Source of the DNA: Dissulfuribacter thermophilus
GTDB taxonomy: Bacteria; Desulfobacterota; Dissulfuribacteria; Dissulfuribacterales; Dissulfuribacteraceae
Assembly: GCF_001687335.1 (NCBI RefSeq)
Contig: NZ_MAGO01000012.1
Location: forward strand, 1-64,000
Reading direction: 5' to 3'
Length of the DNA: 64,000 bases
The notes beneath the pieces are model-generated. The model worked only from the letters and a program-made list of their open reading frames with translations, did not search any database and had not been told where the DNA came from. The position numbers were made by a program, and so were the translations under genes. Positions 50,412 to 60,783 of the stretch are shown here, one piece after another (position 1 is the first letter of the stretch; every line of letters begins with the position of its first letter).

Positions 50412-52780
50412 TTTTCGTAGGTACTTATTGTAAAATTTCCCTTTTGGTCAATGGAGGCCTTTATTGTGCCATGAATAGGGGTTTCCAGGATGGTTGATCC
50501 AATTCGGAGATATCGCATTTTGACCTTTGGGTCTGGTAGGCCAAAGCCATTTCCCAATCCATAAGAAAATACTACAAATTTCGGTCTAAAGCTCTCTACA
50601 AAATTTATGCTGCTCGACGTTACACTTCCGTGATGCGGTGCCACCAATAGATCCACATTTTGTGTAAAGGATTTTGTCAGACACATTTCCCTTTTTTCTT
50701 CAATGTCAGCAGGCATCAATATTGATCGGCCTTTGGACCAAAAGACAGTTACCAACCCCTTGTCATTTGTCTTGGTTAAATCTTTATAAGTAGATCCTGG
50801 GTAAATAAAAAGCATAGAGTTTTCTCCAAGAGAAATGGTTTCATACGAATTTATGATCCTAAACGGAATCCCTTTTTCATTAAGAAGACTTTTGATCCGT
50901 TTGAAGATTTTTTGGTGATGAGCTGGTTTTGGACCGATGACCTTTTTAACCTTTAGCTTCTCTAAGACTCCAAGGACTCCACCAGCATGGTCTGTCTCAT
51001 AGTGGGATATTATAAGATAGTCTATCACATCTCTATTTTTTGATAAAAGGAACGGGCTTACAACAAAGCTACCGCGGTCATATGGAAAGGTGCCACCCCC
51101 TGCATCAACTAAAACGACTTTTTTAGGAGTGAAGATGACTTGGCTCAGTCCTTGGCCTACATCTAATGTGTAAAATTCGATGTCTTTCCCGTGGTATGCT
51201 TGATACCAATGAAACGATAACATAAATATCAAGGTAACTGTGACAGCGCCTATTGAAAATCTCCTCTCTGGTTCACCTCTTAATAGTAGGCCTATAAAAA
51301 ATAGTATGAGATAAAAGCACAGGACCTCAAAATAGGTTGGACTGTAGATATGAAGTGTGCTTATGGCGAGTTTTGAAGCATTCTGGACCACTGAGTTCAA
51401 GAGGTTGATCAAAAAAGAAATAGGATACCACATCACTGAGGACGGGGCACAATTGAACAACCACAGGCTAATGTCCAAAAGAAGGGTCAATATCAGTCCA
51501 GGTAAAAGGATCGTCCCTAGCACTGGAATAATTATGATATTTAAAGGGATTGCTATCAGGGATGTCTGGTGAAAGAACACAGAAGAGAGAGGAACAGTTG
51601 AAAGCCATGCAATAATAGTAAGTTTTATAAGCTTTTCAAAAGAGTTACCAGTATTGATCCAGGGTGAATACCAGATGAGAAAGAAGACGGCGAAAAAAGA
51701 AAGTAAAAAACCAGGATTTTTTAACGAGTATGGATTAAATAGGACTATCAGCCAGGCTGAAAGACTGAGGGCGCATACTGCACTGAGTTCCCTTTTTAAA
51801 AAGAATGCCAATCCAAATGAAAAGACCATTAAAAAGGCCCTTTGGGCTGACGGAGAAAATCCGGCCAGGGCCACGTATAAAAGTGCAAAAGCACATCCAA
51901 CTGCAATTGAAATCTTTTTAACAGGTAATGTTAGAAGTAACCGGTCCGAAAAAGAGAGAAGATATTTGATTAAAATACCGAAAAAAGTTGCTACGATTGC
52001 CAAGTGTAGGCCTGATACTGCAAGTATATGACCAATGCCTGCCTTGAAAAATGCCTCTTTAGTTGAAAAATCTATCCATGACTTTTCACCAAGGACCATT
52101 GCAGTTGCGATACCGGCATTTTGCGTTCCAATCATTTTTTGTAGGCGATGAAGTACAATAACTCTCAAATCCTCTATAGGGGTTGGATGGATCTTTCCAA
52201 GACAAATGCATTTTAGTGGGTATTCAGTGTATGCCTGAAACATTATGCCTCGTTGTTTCCACCAAAGCTCCCTGTCAAAGGTGCCAGGTGTTTTAACATT
52301 CACAATGGGTCTTAGTCTTGCGGAAAAACGGATCAATTCTCCTGGTGGGAAGTCCGATTCTGTTGCACCTTTAATGTAGAGGCAGAGTCGTCCTAGCCCA
52401 TGGATTTCAATCTCCGTTCTAATTCCGTCTATTGATGGGACAGGCACCTTGTCTATAACCCCTTGGAGGACTACAGAGCCATTTTGGGTAGAAAGCTCTA
52501 AAAGCCCTTTGTTTTTAAGTTTAAGCAGGAAATCATGTGCAATTACATGAAACAGTCCAAGGAAAAAGAACATGCCTGATACAATTAGGGCCTGGAATAG
52601 GGAAGATAGGGGCGATGATTTATAAGGTCCGTTGCCCTTTGAAGGGAAGGTCAACCCATACATTCTTATAAATAAGGGGGCCAGAGCAGCGAGAAATGAA
52701 AATAAAAGGGGGCCTTTAAGCCCCCAGAGTATTCCTCCAAGAAATGGAAAAAGATAGACTATGAGATAGGGTAGATCCAA
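50408..52780 (-). CDS. comEC: ComEC/Rec2 DNA uptake channel protein
   Basis: The 790-residue protein has an N-terminal membrane segment and DUF4131-like domain. A competence helical bundle follows (about 220-490, GIGHILAVSGLHLAIVATFFG). Last is a C-terminal metallo-beta-lactamase domain (YTLDVGQGLSQVIF, HYETDHAGGVLGVL, APHHGSVTSSS) thought to degrade the non-transported strand. It is full length, so natural transformation may be possible, but no other com or pil genes are seen here. It starts one base after the MerR-like gene. Confidence 0.95.
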   Translation of the reverse strand: MDLPYLIVYLFPFLGGILWGLKGPLLFSFLAALAPLFIRMYGLTFPSKGNGPYKSSPLSSLFQALIVSGMFFFLGLFHVIAHDFLLKLKNKGLLELSTQNGSVVLQGVIDKVPVPSIDGIRTEIEIHGLGRLCLYIKGATESDFPPGELIRFSARLRPIVNVKTPGTFDRELWWKQRGIMFQAYTEYPLKCICLGKIHPTPIEDLRVIVLHRLQKMIGTQNAGIATAMVLGEKSWIDFSTKEAFFKAGIGHILAVSGLHLAIVATFFGILIKYLLSFSDRLLLTLPVKKISIAVGCAFALLYVALAGFSPSAQRAFLMVFSFGLAFFLKRELSAVCALSLSAWLIVLFNPYSLKNPGFLLSFFAVFFLIWYSPWINTGNSFEKLIKLTIIAWLSTVPLSSVFFHQTSLIAIPLNIIIIPVLGTILLPGLILTLLLDISLWLFNCAPSSVMWYPISFLINLLNSVVQNASKLAISTLHIYSPTYFEVLCFYLILFFIGLLLRGEPERRFSIGAVTVTLIFMLSFHWYQAYHGKDIEFYTLDVGQGLSQVIFTPKKVVLVDAGGGTFPYDRGSFVVSPFLLSKNRDVIDYLIISHYETDHAGGVLGVLEKLKVKKVIGPKPAHHQKIFKRIKSLLNEKGIPFRIINSYETISLGENSMLFIYPGSTYKDLTKTNDKGLVTVFWSKGRSILMPADIEEKREMCLTKSFTQNVDLLVAPHHGSVTSSSINFVESFRPKFVVFSYGLGNGFGLPDPKVKMRYLRIGSTILETPIHGTIKASIDQKGNFTISTYEN

Positions 52781-52781
52781 T

Positions 52782-53150
52782 TCAACCCTGTGAAATGTCT
52801 ATACTGATTATCTCTTTACCCATAATTGTTATACCATGACCCTCATGATCTCTATCACTGGTTGTCCTTTTACGAAGCTCCTTTTCTGAACGGTCGAGCT
52901 CATCTTGAAGTTCACGAATCCTTGAGATTAGCCGCAATATTATATCAATGCCGGCGATATTTACCCCAAGGTCACACCTCAATCTTCTTATGATCTCCAG
53001 TCGTTCAAGGACTACTTCGTCGAACACCATTGTGCCTTCTTCAGTGTACGTGGGCGATATGAGCCCTTCTTTTATGTATCTTCTTAATGTCTTTGGGCTG
53101 ATGCCACATCGAGCGCACACATAATTAAAGGTATATAGGGTAGGAGTCAT
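52782..53150 (-). CDS. MerR-like helix-turn-helix protein (CbpM/HspR type)
   Basis: The 122-residue protein has an N-terminal MerR-type winged helix (ARCGISPKTLRRYIKEGLISP, then FDEVVLERLEIIRRLRCDLGVNIAGIDIILRL) and a coiled-coil tail. The short form with VNIAGIDIIL resembles CbpM chaperone modulators or HspR repressors. No dnaK or cbpA gene is adjacent. AGGAGG precedes the ATG. Confidence 0.78.
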   Translation of the reverse strand: MTPTLYTFNYVCARCGISPKTLRRYIKEGLISPTYTEEGTMVFDEVVLERLEIIRRLRCDLGVNIAGIDIILRLISRIRELQDELDRSEKELRKRTTSDRDHEGHGITIMGKEIISIDISQG

Positions 53151-53181
53151 ATACGGTTCCTCCTAGGGAGTCTGTAATGGC

Positions 53182-55416
53182 TTAATCACACTTTGAAAAG
53201 CCACATGAATGACATACAAAGCAACCTCCTTCAGGTTCGAGCACTGCGCCACACTCTGGACATGATCTATATTGCTTATCATCTTTAATTATCTCAACAT
53301 TTGCGGCCTTTGCAAGGACTTTTGCCATGGCATCTGGGCAAGACAGAATCTGACCACCTTCCTGCCAGCTTGGCGATGGACACCTGATGCCTGCTAATTG
53401 TTTTACTATTGCCTGAACCCTTATTCCAGAACGGAGTGCCAGGGAAATAAGCCTACTTTCTGCTTCCATCTGGCAGGCTGCGCATCCTCCAGCCTTACCC
53501 ATCTGGGCAAACACTTCACACATGTCTCTGTCATCCCAATTGACAGTCACATATAGGTTACCACAACCTGTCTTTACCCTCTGGGTTACACCACGAGTAA
53601 CCGTTGGCCTTGGCCTTGGTGCAATTTTACCATTTGGTCCATGCACATGGGGGTGAGATACTTTTTCCTTTTCTTCCTTCTTTTTGAGTTGGAGAACCTG
53701 TACTGGTCTACTTCCGTAGCGATAGATGGTAAGCCCCTTGAGGCCTTCCTTCCACGCTAGGATATATGCTGTACGAATGTCTTCTTCAGTAGCCTTTTCA
53801 GGGAAGTTGATAGTCTTTGACACGGCATTATCAGTATGTCGTTGAAATGCTGCCTGAATTTCAATATGCTCCCTAGGAGATACATCCATAGAGGTTACAA
53901 ATATCTTTTTAAGATCCTCTGGTACTTCATCAATATCCTGCAGTGAACCAGAACCAGCGATTTTTTCCATGAGTTCATGGCTGTAAAGTCCTCGTTCCTT
54001 CAATGCATTGACGAATTCTGGATGTGCCTCTATAAGTTCAGTCCCGTCTAGGACCCTTCTAATAAAAGAGACTGCAAACAGGGGTTCAATTCCAGAAGAT
54101 GCACCAGCAATTATGCTTATGGTCCCAGTAGGAGCAATGGTTGTGGTTGTTGCATTACGCATGTAGGGAGTTTCGGGATTGTCATATATGCTCCCTTTAT
54201 AGGCAGGAAAGTTTCCCCTGATTTTTGCGAGCTCTGCTGAGGCCTCTTTAGACTCCCTATCTATAAAATCCATTACCTCTTCTGCCACCTGAACCGCTTC
54301 TTTTGAATTGTAAGGGATACCTAGCTTGATAAGCATATCGGCAAAGCCCATTACACCAAGGCCGATTTTTCTCGTCCTTTTTGTCATCTCTTCAATCTTT
54401 TTTATGGGGAACTTGTTTACATCTATTACGTTGTCTAAAAAGTGAACTGCATACCAAACAGTTTCTTTAAGGTCTTCGTAGTCAATTTCCCCATTATTGA
54501 CAAAACGTCCTAGGTTGATGGAACCGAGATTGCATGACTCATAGGGAAGAAGTGGTTGTTCGCCACAAGGATTAGTACTTTCGATATCGCCAAGGTGAGG
54601 CGTTGGGTTTGACCGATTTATCCTGTCAAGGAATACTATACCTGGCTCACCGCTTGCCCATGCAGATGCTACGATCTTGTCAAATATGTATGAAGCAGAA
54701 ATCTTTTTTACCTCTTCACCTGTACGCGGATTAATGAGAGAGTAGTCCCCCCCTTTTTCCACTGCTTCCATAAACTTTTCAGTGAGGGCAACACTAATAT
54801 TAAAGTTGTTTAGCCGGTCTGTTTGGGTCTTTGCAGTAATGAATTTTTCTATGTCTGGATGGTCAACTCTAAGTATGCCCATATTGGCGCCACGTCTTGT
54901 CCCACCCTGTTTGATTGTCTCTGTGGCCACATCGAATATGGTCATAAAGGAGATGGGTCCACTTGCTACTCCATGAGTAGTCTTAACCCTGTCTCCCTCT
55001 GGTCTGATTCTTGAAAAGGAAAATCCTGTGCCTCCACCACTTTTGTGGATCATTGCAGTGTGTTTTACCGCTTCGAAAATACTTTCAATGGAGTCTTCTA
55101 TTGGGAGTACAAAGCAAGCTGATAGCTGACCCAATTCCCTTCCTGCATTCATTAAGGTGGGGGAGTTTGGCATGAATTTAAAGGTAGTCATGAGTTCATA
55201 GAATTTTTCTTTGAGACTCTCAATGTCAGCTCCTTTGTCATAGAGAAGATCTGCCTCTGCAATGGCCCCTGCTACTCGTTCAAACATCTCTTCTGGTTTC
55301 TCAGCAACCCTGCCTTGTTTATCCTTTTTTAAATATCTTTTTGCGAGAACAATCAGTGCATTGTCAGTGAGTGGAAGGTTTGTTTGTGGCAATTCGTTTA
55401 TAGAGTCTTTTTTCAT
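53182..55416 (-). CDS. nrdJ: Adenosylcobalamin-dependent (class II) ribonucleotide reductase
   Basis: The 744-residue protein contains [16 protein letters not shown], the glycyl-less active-site loop [21 protein letters not shown] with Asn-Cys-Glu, [17 protein letters not shown], and a C-terminal zinc ribbon [21 protein letters not shown]. The N-terminus lacks an ATP cone. It makes deoxyribonucleotides with B12 and no oxygen, suiting an anaerobe. A palindrome just upstream (55433-55450) may be an NrdR site. Confidence 0.96.
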   Translation of the reverse strand: MKKDSINELPQTNLPLTDNALIVLAKRYLKKDKQGRVAEKPEEMFERVAGAIAEADLLYDKGADIESLKEKFYELMTTFKFMPNSPTLMNAGRELGQLSACFVLPIEDSIESIFEAVKHTAMIHKSGGGTGFSFSRIRPEGDRVKTTHGVASGPISFMTIFDVATETIKQGGTRRGANMGILRVDHPDIEKFITAKTQTDRLNNFNISVALTEKFMEAVEKGGDYSLINPRTGEEVKKISASYIFDKIVASAWASGEPGIVFLDRINRSNPTPHLGDIESTNPCGEQPLLPYESCNLGSINLGRFVNNGEIDYEDLKETVWYAVHFLDNVIDVNKFPIKKIEEMTKRTRKIGLGVMGFADMLIKLGIPYNSKEAVQVAEEVMDFIDRESKEASAELAKIRGNFPAYKGSIYDNPETPYMRNATTTTIAPTGTISIIAGASSGIEPLFAVSFIRRVLDGTELIEAHPEFVNALKERGLYSHELMEKIAGSGSLQDIDEVPEDLKKIFVTSMDVSPREHIEIQAAFQRHTDNAVSKTINFPEKATEEDIRTAYILAWKEGLKGLTIYRYGSRPVQVLQLKKKEEKEKVSHPHVHGPNGKIAPRPRPTVTRGVTQRVKTGCGNLYVTVNWDDRDMCEVFAQMGKAGGCAACQMEAESRLISLALRSGIRVQAIVKQLAGIRCPSPSWQEGGQILSCPDAMAKVLAKAANVEIIKDDKQYRSCPECGAVLEPEGGCFVCHSCGFSKCD

Positions 55417-55432
55417 ATTTCCCCCTCTTATG

Positions 55433-55450
55433 AATACAAGATATTGTATT
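55433..55450. promoter_or_regulatory. Candidate NrdR-type operator upstream of nrdJ
   Basis: AATACAA-GATA-TTGTATT is a perfect 7-bp inverted repeat, 17 bases before the nrdJ start. Length, spacing and AT-rich centre resemble NrdR boxes, although the flanking bases are not the full consensus and only one box is seen. Confidence 0.4.
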
Positions 55451-55499
55451 GTTTTAAATGCGTGGGACTACATATCGGATATTGGTATCGGTGTCAAGG

Positions 55500-55813
55500 A
55501 TTTTTTAAGGGAGAAGGGAGAAGGAAGAAGAAAAAGGGAAGCACGAAACCCGAAACAAATTCACATCTGTTTTTACTTAATTTAGCAGAATGTCTACAAG
55601 TGATCGTTTCGATATTCGGATTTTGAATTCAAATGAAATATTCAGTTAAAGAATAAATTTTTTTAGGGGGAAGAAAGAGGTCTGAAAGTGTTGAGTTTTG
55701 AGTTGAAGGGAGCAGGAAGAAGGCAATAGGAAGCAGGAAGAAGGGAGCAGGTAGTGACTCTTGTCCCTTCTTCCTAATTGTTGAACTCAAAACTCAACAC
55801 TCAAAACTCTTCC
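55500..55813. repeat. Purine-rich and heptamer repeat block between nrdJ and ahcY
   Basis: The spacer holds GGGAGAAGGAAGAA-type purine runs. A heptamer block at 55688-55706 is followed by a second in inverse orientation at 55784-55809. Each carries AGGAAGAAGG or its complement on the inner side, making a loose inverted repeat of about 120 bases. No gene or RNA is recognised. Confidence 0.65.
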
Positions 55814-57085
<1,272 letters not shown>

Positions 57086-57097
57086 TCAGTTTCCGTT

Positions 57098-58252
57098 TTA
57101 GAGCCCAGCATCAGACTTTAGTTTTTCTACCATATCTAGGCGTTCCCAGGTAAATTCTGGTTCTGTCCTTCCAAAATGTCCGTAAGCTGCGGTCTTTTTG
57201 TATATGGGGCGTCTAAGATCTAGGTGATCAATGATATCTTTGGGTTTGAAACTGAAGTTGTTTTCAATGATCTCTACTATCTTTTCCTGTGGAATAGCCT
57301 CTGTTCCATAGGTTCTTACATTGATAGCGAGGGGCTTGGTTATTCCAATGGCATATGAGACCTGAACTTCACACTCTCTAGCCAGACCTGCAGCAACTAT
57401 ATTTTTAGCAACATATCTAGCCATATAGGAAGGCCCTCTATCTACTTTTGTTGGATCTTTACCAGAAAATGCCCCGCCTCCATGGTGACCTCTTCCACCA
57501 TAGGTATCTACTATGATCTTGCGACCGGTCATACCACAGTCAGCAAGTGGCCCACCTACTACGAATCTTCCGGTACTGTTGATGAAGTACTGGGTATTGC
57601 CATTTAGATGTTTTGGATCAACTACCTTCTTGATTACTTCTTCAATAATGGCCTCTTCAAGCTCCTTATGGGTGACATGAGGTTCATGTTGAGCTGCAAT
57701 AACAATGGAGTGGCACGATATAGGGCGCTTATCTTCATATTTTATAGTAACCTGGCTTTTGCCGTCAGGTCTCAAGAAGGGAAGAATGCCCTTTTTCCTC
57801 ACTTCTGCTAGCCTTTGTGCCAGTTTATGTGCATACCATATGGGCATTGGCATGAAATCAGGGGTCTCATCGCAGGCATATCCAAACATTAGCCCCTGGT
57901 CACCAGCGCCGATGTCGCCATCTCTGTCAACCCCCATGGCGATATCTGGGGATTGTTTGTCTATGCTCGTGAGTACTGCACAGGTCTGCCAGTCAAAGCC
58001 CATAGAAGAATCTGTATATCCAATCTCTTTTATGGTCCCCCTCACCACTTTAGGCATATCCACGTAACAGTCTGTGGTTATTTCTCCTGCAATCAATGCA
58101 AGACCTGTGGTAACAAGGGTCTCGCATGCCACCCTTGCATAAGGATCTTTTTCAAGAATGGTATCAAGAATGGCATCAGAAATCTGATCTGCCACCTTAT
58201 CTGGATGGCCTTCTGTGACAGATTCAGAGGTGAAGAGAAAATTGGGCATCAT
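57098..58252 (-). CDS. metK: S-adenosylmethionine synthetase
   Basis: The 384-residue protein has [36 protein letters not shown] and [16 protein letters not shown]. It makes SAM from ATP and methionine. AAAGGAG precedes the tandem ATGs. Its 5' leader of about 100 bases follows a terminator for two tRNA genes; I could not match the leader to a known SAM or SAH riboswitch. Confidence 0.97.
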   Translation of the reverse strand: MMPNFLFTSESVTEGHPDKVADQISDAILDTILEKDPYARVACETLVTTGLALIAGEITTDCYVDMPKVVRGTIKEIGYTDSSMGFDWQTCAVLTSIDKQSPDIAMGVDRDGDIGAGDQGLMFGYACDETPDFMPMPIWYAHKLAQRLAEVRKKGILPFLRPDGKSQVTIKYEDKRPISCHSIVIAAQHEPHVTHKELEEAIIEEVIKKVVDPKHLNGNTQYFINSTGRFVVGGPLADCGMTGRKIIVDTYGGRGHHGGGAFSGKDPTKVDRGPSYMARYVAKNIVAAGLARECEVQVSYAIGITKPLAINVRTYGTEAIPQEKIVEIIENNFSFKPKDIIDHLDLRRPIYKKTAAYGHFGRTEPEFTWERLDMVEKLKSDAGL

Positions 58253-58352
58253 AGTTCATGTTCTCCTTTGATAAAAAAATTATTTTGGACCTTGCTGAGG
58301 TAATGGGGGGTAGCCTTGTTGAGACAAACCTCCAAAACATATCGATTTTATT

Positions 58353-58380
58353 TAAAAACCGGCCATTAATTTGGCCGGTC
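58353..58380 (-). terminator. Rho-independent terminator after the tRNA-Ser pair
   Basis: On the minus strand GACCGGCCA-AATTAA-TGGCCGGT is followed by a run of T. It lies just downstream of tRNA-Ser(GCT) and separates it from metK. Confidence 0.8.
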
Positions 58381-58387
58381 AAAATAA

Positions 58388-58479
<92 letters not shown>

Positions 58480-58495
58480 GTATTTTTCTGCTTTT

Positions 58496-58585
58496 TGGCG
58501 GAGGGAGTAGGATTCGAACCCACGGTACCCTTGCGGGTACAACGGCTTTCAAGGCCGCCGCCTTAAACCACTCGGCCATCCCTCC
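58496..58585 (-). tRNA. tRNA-Ser (anticodon TGA)
   Basis: The acceptor arms GGAGGGA/TCCCTCC, a D arm with GGCCGAG, a long variable arm (GTACCC/GGGTAC), GTTCGAATCC and an encoded CCA. The anticodon loop reads CTTGAAA, giving TGA, which reads UCA-type serine codons. It precedes tRNA-Ser(GCT) by 16 bases; both are probably one transcript. A TTGACA (58622-58627) and a TATAGT (58594-58599) lie upstream at a loose 22-base spacing. Confidence 0.95.
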
Positions 58586-58695
58586 GCAGTGGCACTATAA
58601 AAATACTGTTCTTTTATTGGGTGTCAAGACAAAGATGAACATAGATTTAAATTTATAAAGAGCAAATTTATTACGATTTTAAAAAAATTTTATTC

Positions 58696-58723
58696 TTGAC
58701 TTTTAGTGTGCTCCTTTTATGTT
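58696..58723 (+). promoter_or_regulatory. Sigma-70-type promoter for the secreted CxxCH protein
   Basis: TTGACT at 58696-58701, a 16-base spacer and TATGTT at 58718-58723, 28 bases before the ATG at 58751. Confidence 0.5.
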
Positions 58724-58750
58724 TTTCAAAAAAACAAGGAGGACGCTAAA

Positions 58751-59536
58751 ATGAGACAAAGATTTTTTGTCGCGGCGATTTTCAACTTACTCTTTTTGTT
58801 GACCTTATGGTCTAATGGTTACTCTAAATCAGGTTATTTGAATGATTTTAATGCCTTGTATGGTACTGCAGGGACTGCGCTAGACAGTTGTGTCGTCTGT
58901 CATCCAAATTACCCTTCCAAATTTTCAGTAAACAATTTTGGAAAAGATTATGCAGCAAATGGGCACAATCTTCAGGCTATAGAATCCTTTGATTCTGATG
59001 GGGACGGCTTTACCAACCTGGTGGAAATTCAGCAACTCACTTTCCCTGGAGATCCCAATAATGTTCCTCAGATGGGGGGAGGCAAGTCAGGACCAGGCCA
59101 AGGGTCTCAAATGATGACTGCTCCTACTCAGCATGCATTCCACCGGTACAATGCAGTGGCAAATCCAACAGTTACTACAGATCCATTTAGTGCAATGCCA
59201 ATTGGTTTAGGCACTGTTTCCAAAGGTGGGTCAACCTTGAGTACAAGGATACAGCTTCCCTCCTTTGATGCACCTGTAGACGTATACTTCATGGTATATG
59301 CTCCATCACTAGATCCATTTACAATCTTTTACCTTGCACCAGATGGAGCTTCACTAGTCCCTACTAGGACGCCATGGTTGAGCGATTCAATGGGCAATAT
59401 TGACCACATGCCATGGGGAGATGTACCGGCATCAGCCCTTCCAAAGGGACCGTATTATCTGTCAGTAGTTGTGATGCCGGCAGGTCAAACAGGCGGACCT
59501 TCATATACTTGGTTAACTGATTTCAGTGTGAACTAG
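58751..59536 (+). CDS. Secreted protein with one CxxCH heme motif and a calcium-type loop
   Basis: The 261-residue protein has a signal peptide (cleavage near residue 25), a single CVVCH at 47-51, and FGKDYA. An EF-hand/thrombospondin-3-like loop DSDGDGFTNLVE at 81-92 follows, then a Gly/Ser/Pro linker and a beta-rich C-terminal domain (about 135-261) ending in YTWLTDFSVN. I do not recognise the C-terminal domain. Single-heme plus calcium-loop N-termini are seen in secreted proteins of Desulfobacterota. AAGGAGG precedes the ATG at 58751. It stands alone between a promoter and a strong terminator. Confidence 0.75.
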   Translation: MRQRFFVAAIFNLLFLLTLWSNGYSKSGYLNDFNALYGTAGTALDSCVVCHPNYPSKFSVNNFGKDYAANGHNLQAIESFDSDGDGFTNLVEIQQLTFPGDPNNVPQMGGGKSGPGQGSQMMTAPTQHAFHRYNAVANPTVTTDPFSAMPIGLGTVSKGGSTLSTRIQLPSFDAPVDVYFMVYAPSLDPFTIFYLAPDGASLVPTRTPWLSDSMGNIDHMPWGDVPASALPKGPYYLSVVVMPAGQTGGPSYTWLTDFSVN

Positions 59537-59556
59537 TATACAAGGATCATAAAAGA

Positions 59557-59586
59557 AAAGGGGGCGTCAGGTGCGCCCCTTTTTTT
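59557..59586 (+). terminator. Rho-independent terminator
   Basis: AAAGGGGGCG-TCAGGT-GCGCCCC followed by seven T, 20 bases after the secreted protein stop; a strong, classical hairpin. Confidence 0.85.
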
Positions 59587-59619
59587 AGCAAGGCGAAACG
59601 GACTTAATCGATTAATCAG

Positions 59620-60723
59620 TCATAGGGCATCTTCAAAGTGTAGTGGATTCAATTGTTCATCCAACCAATAAACATCATTAGATGCCTTGATAGAAAAGAT
59701 TCTACCTTTGTCTGAAGTCTTTACAAAGCGCTGATAGCGCAAGATGAGATCATCATCCTTTACTGCAAGGAGTTCTACCTTACCAGTCTCATGACTCATG
59801 GCAAGGCGTGCTCGTTTACCAAGGCCTGAGCATCGGTTTCTTGCCTCTTCAAAGATTTCATATGCCTCTTTTAAGGACAGACTAAATTCTCTATTTCCTA
59901 TTACTGGTCTGTTGATGAATACGTAATATGGAGGTACTCCGTGAAAAGATAGTTCATTAAACAGTTTTCCAAGGGTATCTGGATCATCGTTTATGCCCTT
60001 TAAAAGTGGGGTCTGATTCGCTAGAACTATGCCGTGTTTCTTGAGGATCTCAATGGCCTCAACAGATCTAGGAGTAATTTCTTTTGGATGGTTAAAGTGC
60101 GTCATAACATAGATTTGTCTCTTTGGGCCTGAGTACTTCCCAAGCATTTTAGGTAGGTCAGGATCATTCAATACTCTAAAAGGATTAAAGGCAAGAATCT
60201 TTGAGCCAATCCTGATTATTCGAACATGATCCATCTCGCAGAGGGCTTTTATTATTTTTTCAAGTTTTCCCGTAGAAAGAAGAAGGCCATCTCCGCCAGT
60301 AATCAATACATTATTTATTTCTTTGTGCTTTCTAATGTATTCTAGTCCCATGGAAAGATCAGCAGGCACCTCCTTTGCTCCCTTTATGAAGAGCCTCTTC
60401 CTAAAACAAAAACGGCAAAAACAGCCACATACATGATTTGAAAGGAGGATAGCGGTATCTGCGTATTTATGTTCACATCCAGGGACTACTGTATAATTCG
60501 ATTCATTTGATGCATCGATTTTGCCCCAAACCTTTAGTTCAGATTCCTGTGGGATTACGATTTTTCTGATGGGATCGTTGGGGTCAGACCAATCTATTAG
60601 GGACAGATAATACTCATTGGCCCTAAATGGAAATACGTCTGTTACCCTCTTTAGGGCTACTTTTTCATCTGCAGAAAGTCCGTCGACCGCTTCTATTTTA
60701 GTAATGTATTGTGCTTTGTACAT
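59620..60723 (-). CDS. KamA-family radical SAM protein (lysine 2,3-aminomutase-like)
   Basis: The 367-residue protein has CGCFCRFCFRKRLF with the CxxxCxxC cluster site (about residues 94-101), NVLITGGDGLLLS, IRIGSKILAFNPFRV and TPLLKGINDD, all as in lysine 2,3-aminomutase and EpmB. It is shorter than LAM and lacks its C-terminal zinc cysteines; a Lys in SHETGKVEL may bind PLP. The substrate is therefore uncertain. The ATG at 60723 fits the family start; a TTG at 60759 extends the frame. Confidence 0.82.
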   Translation of the reverse strand: MYKAQYITKIEAVDGLSADEKVALKRVTDVFPFRANEYYLSLIDWSDPNDPIRKIVIPQESELKVWGKIDASNESNYTVVPGCEHKYADTAILLSNHVCGCFCRFCFRKRLFIKGAKEVPADLSMGLEYIRKHKEINNVLITGGDGLLLSTGKLEKIIKALCEMDHVRIIRIGSKILAFNPFRVLNDPDLPKMLGKYSGPKRQIYVMTHFNHPKEITPRSVEAIEILKKHGIVLANQTPLLKGINDDPDTLGKLFNELSFHGVPPYYVFINRPVIGNREFSLSLKEAYEIFEEARNRCSGLGKRARLAMSHETGKVELLAVKDDDLILRYQRFVKTSDKGRIFSIKASNDVYWLDEQLNPLHFEDAL

Positions 60724-60783
60724 GAAAAAATGAATAACAAATAATCGAGATTGATGCAAGTTGATGCCAATTAATTTTTAAAA

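Noticed and set aside
58253-58352. SAM or SAH riboswitch in the metK leader
   Set aside because: The leader has a few short stems, but I could not match the conserved cores of known SAM or SAH riboswitches; a covariance-model search would settle it.
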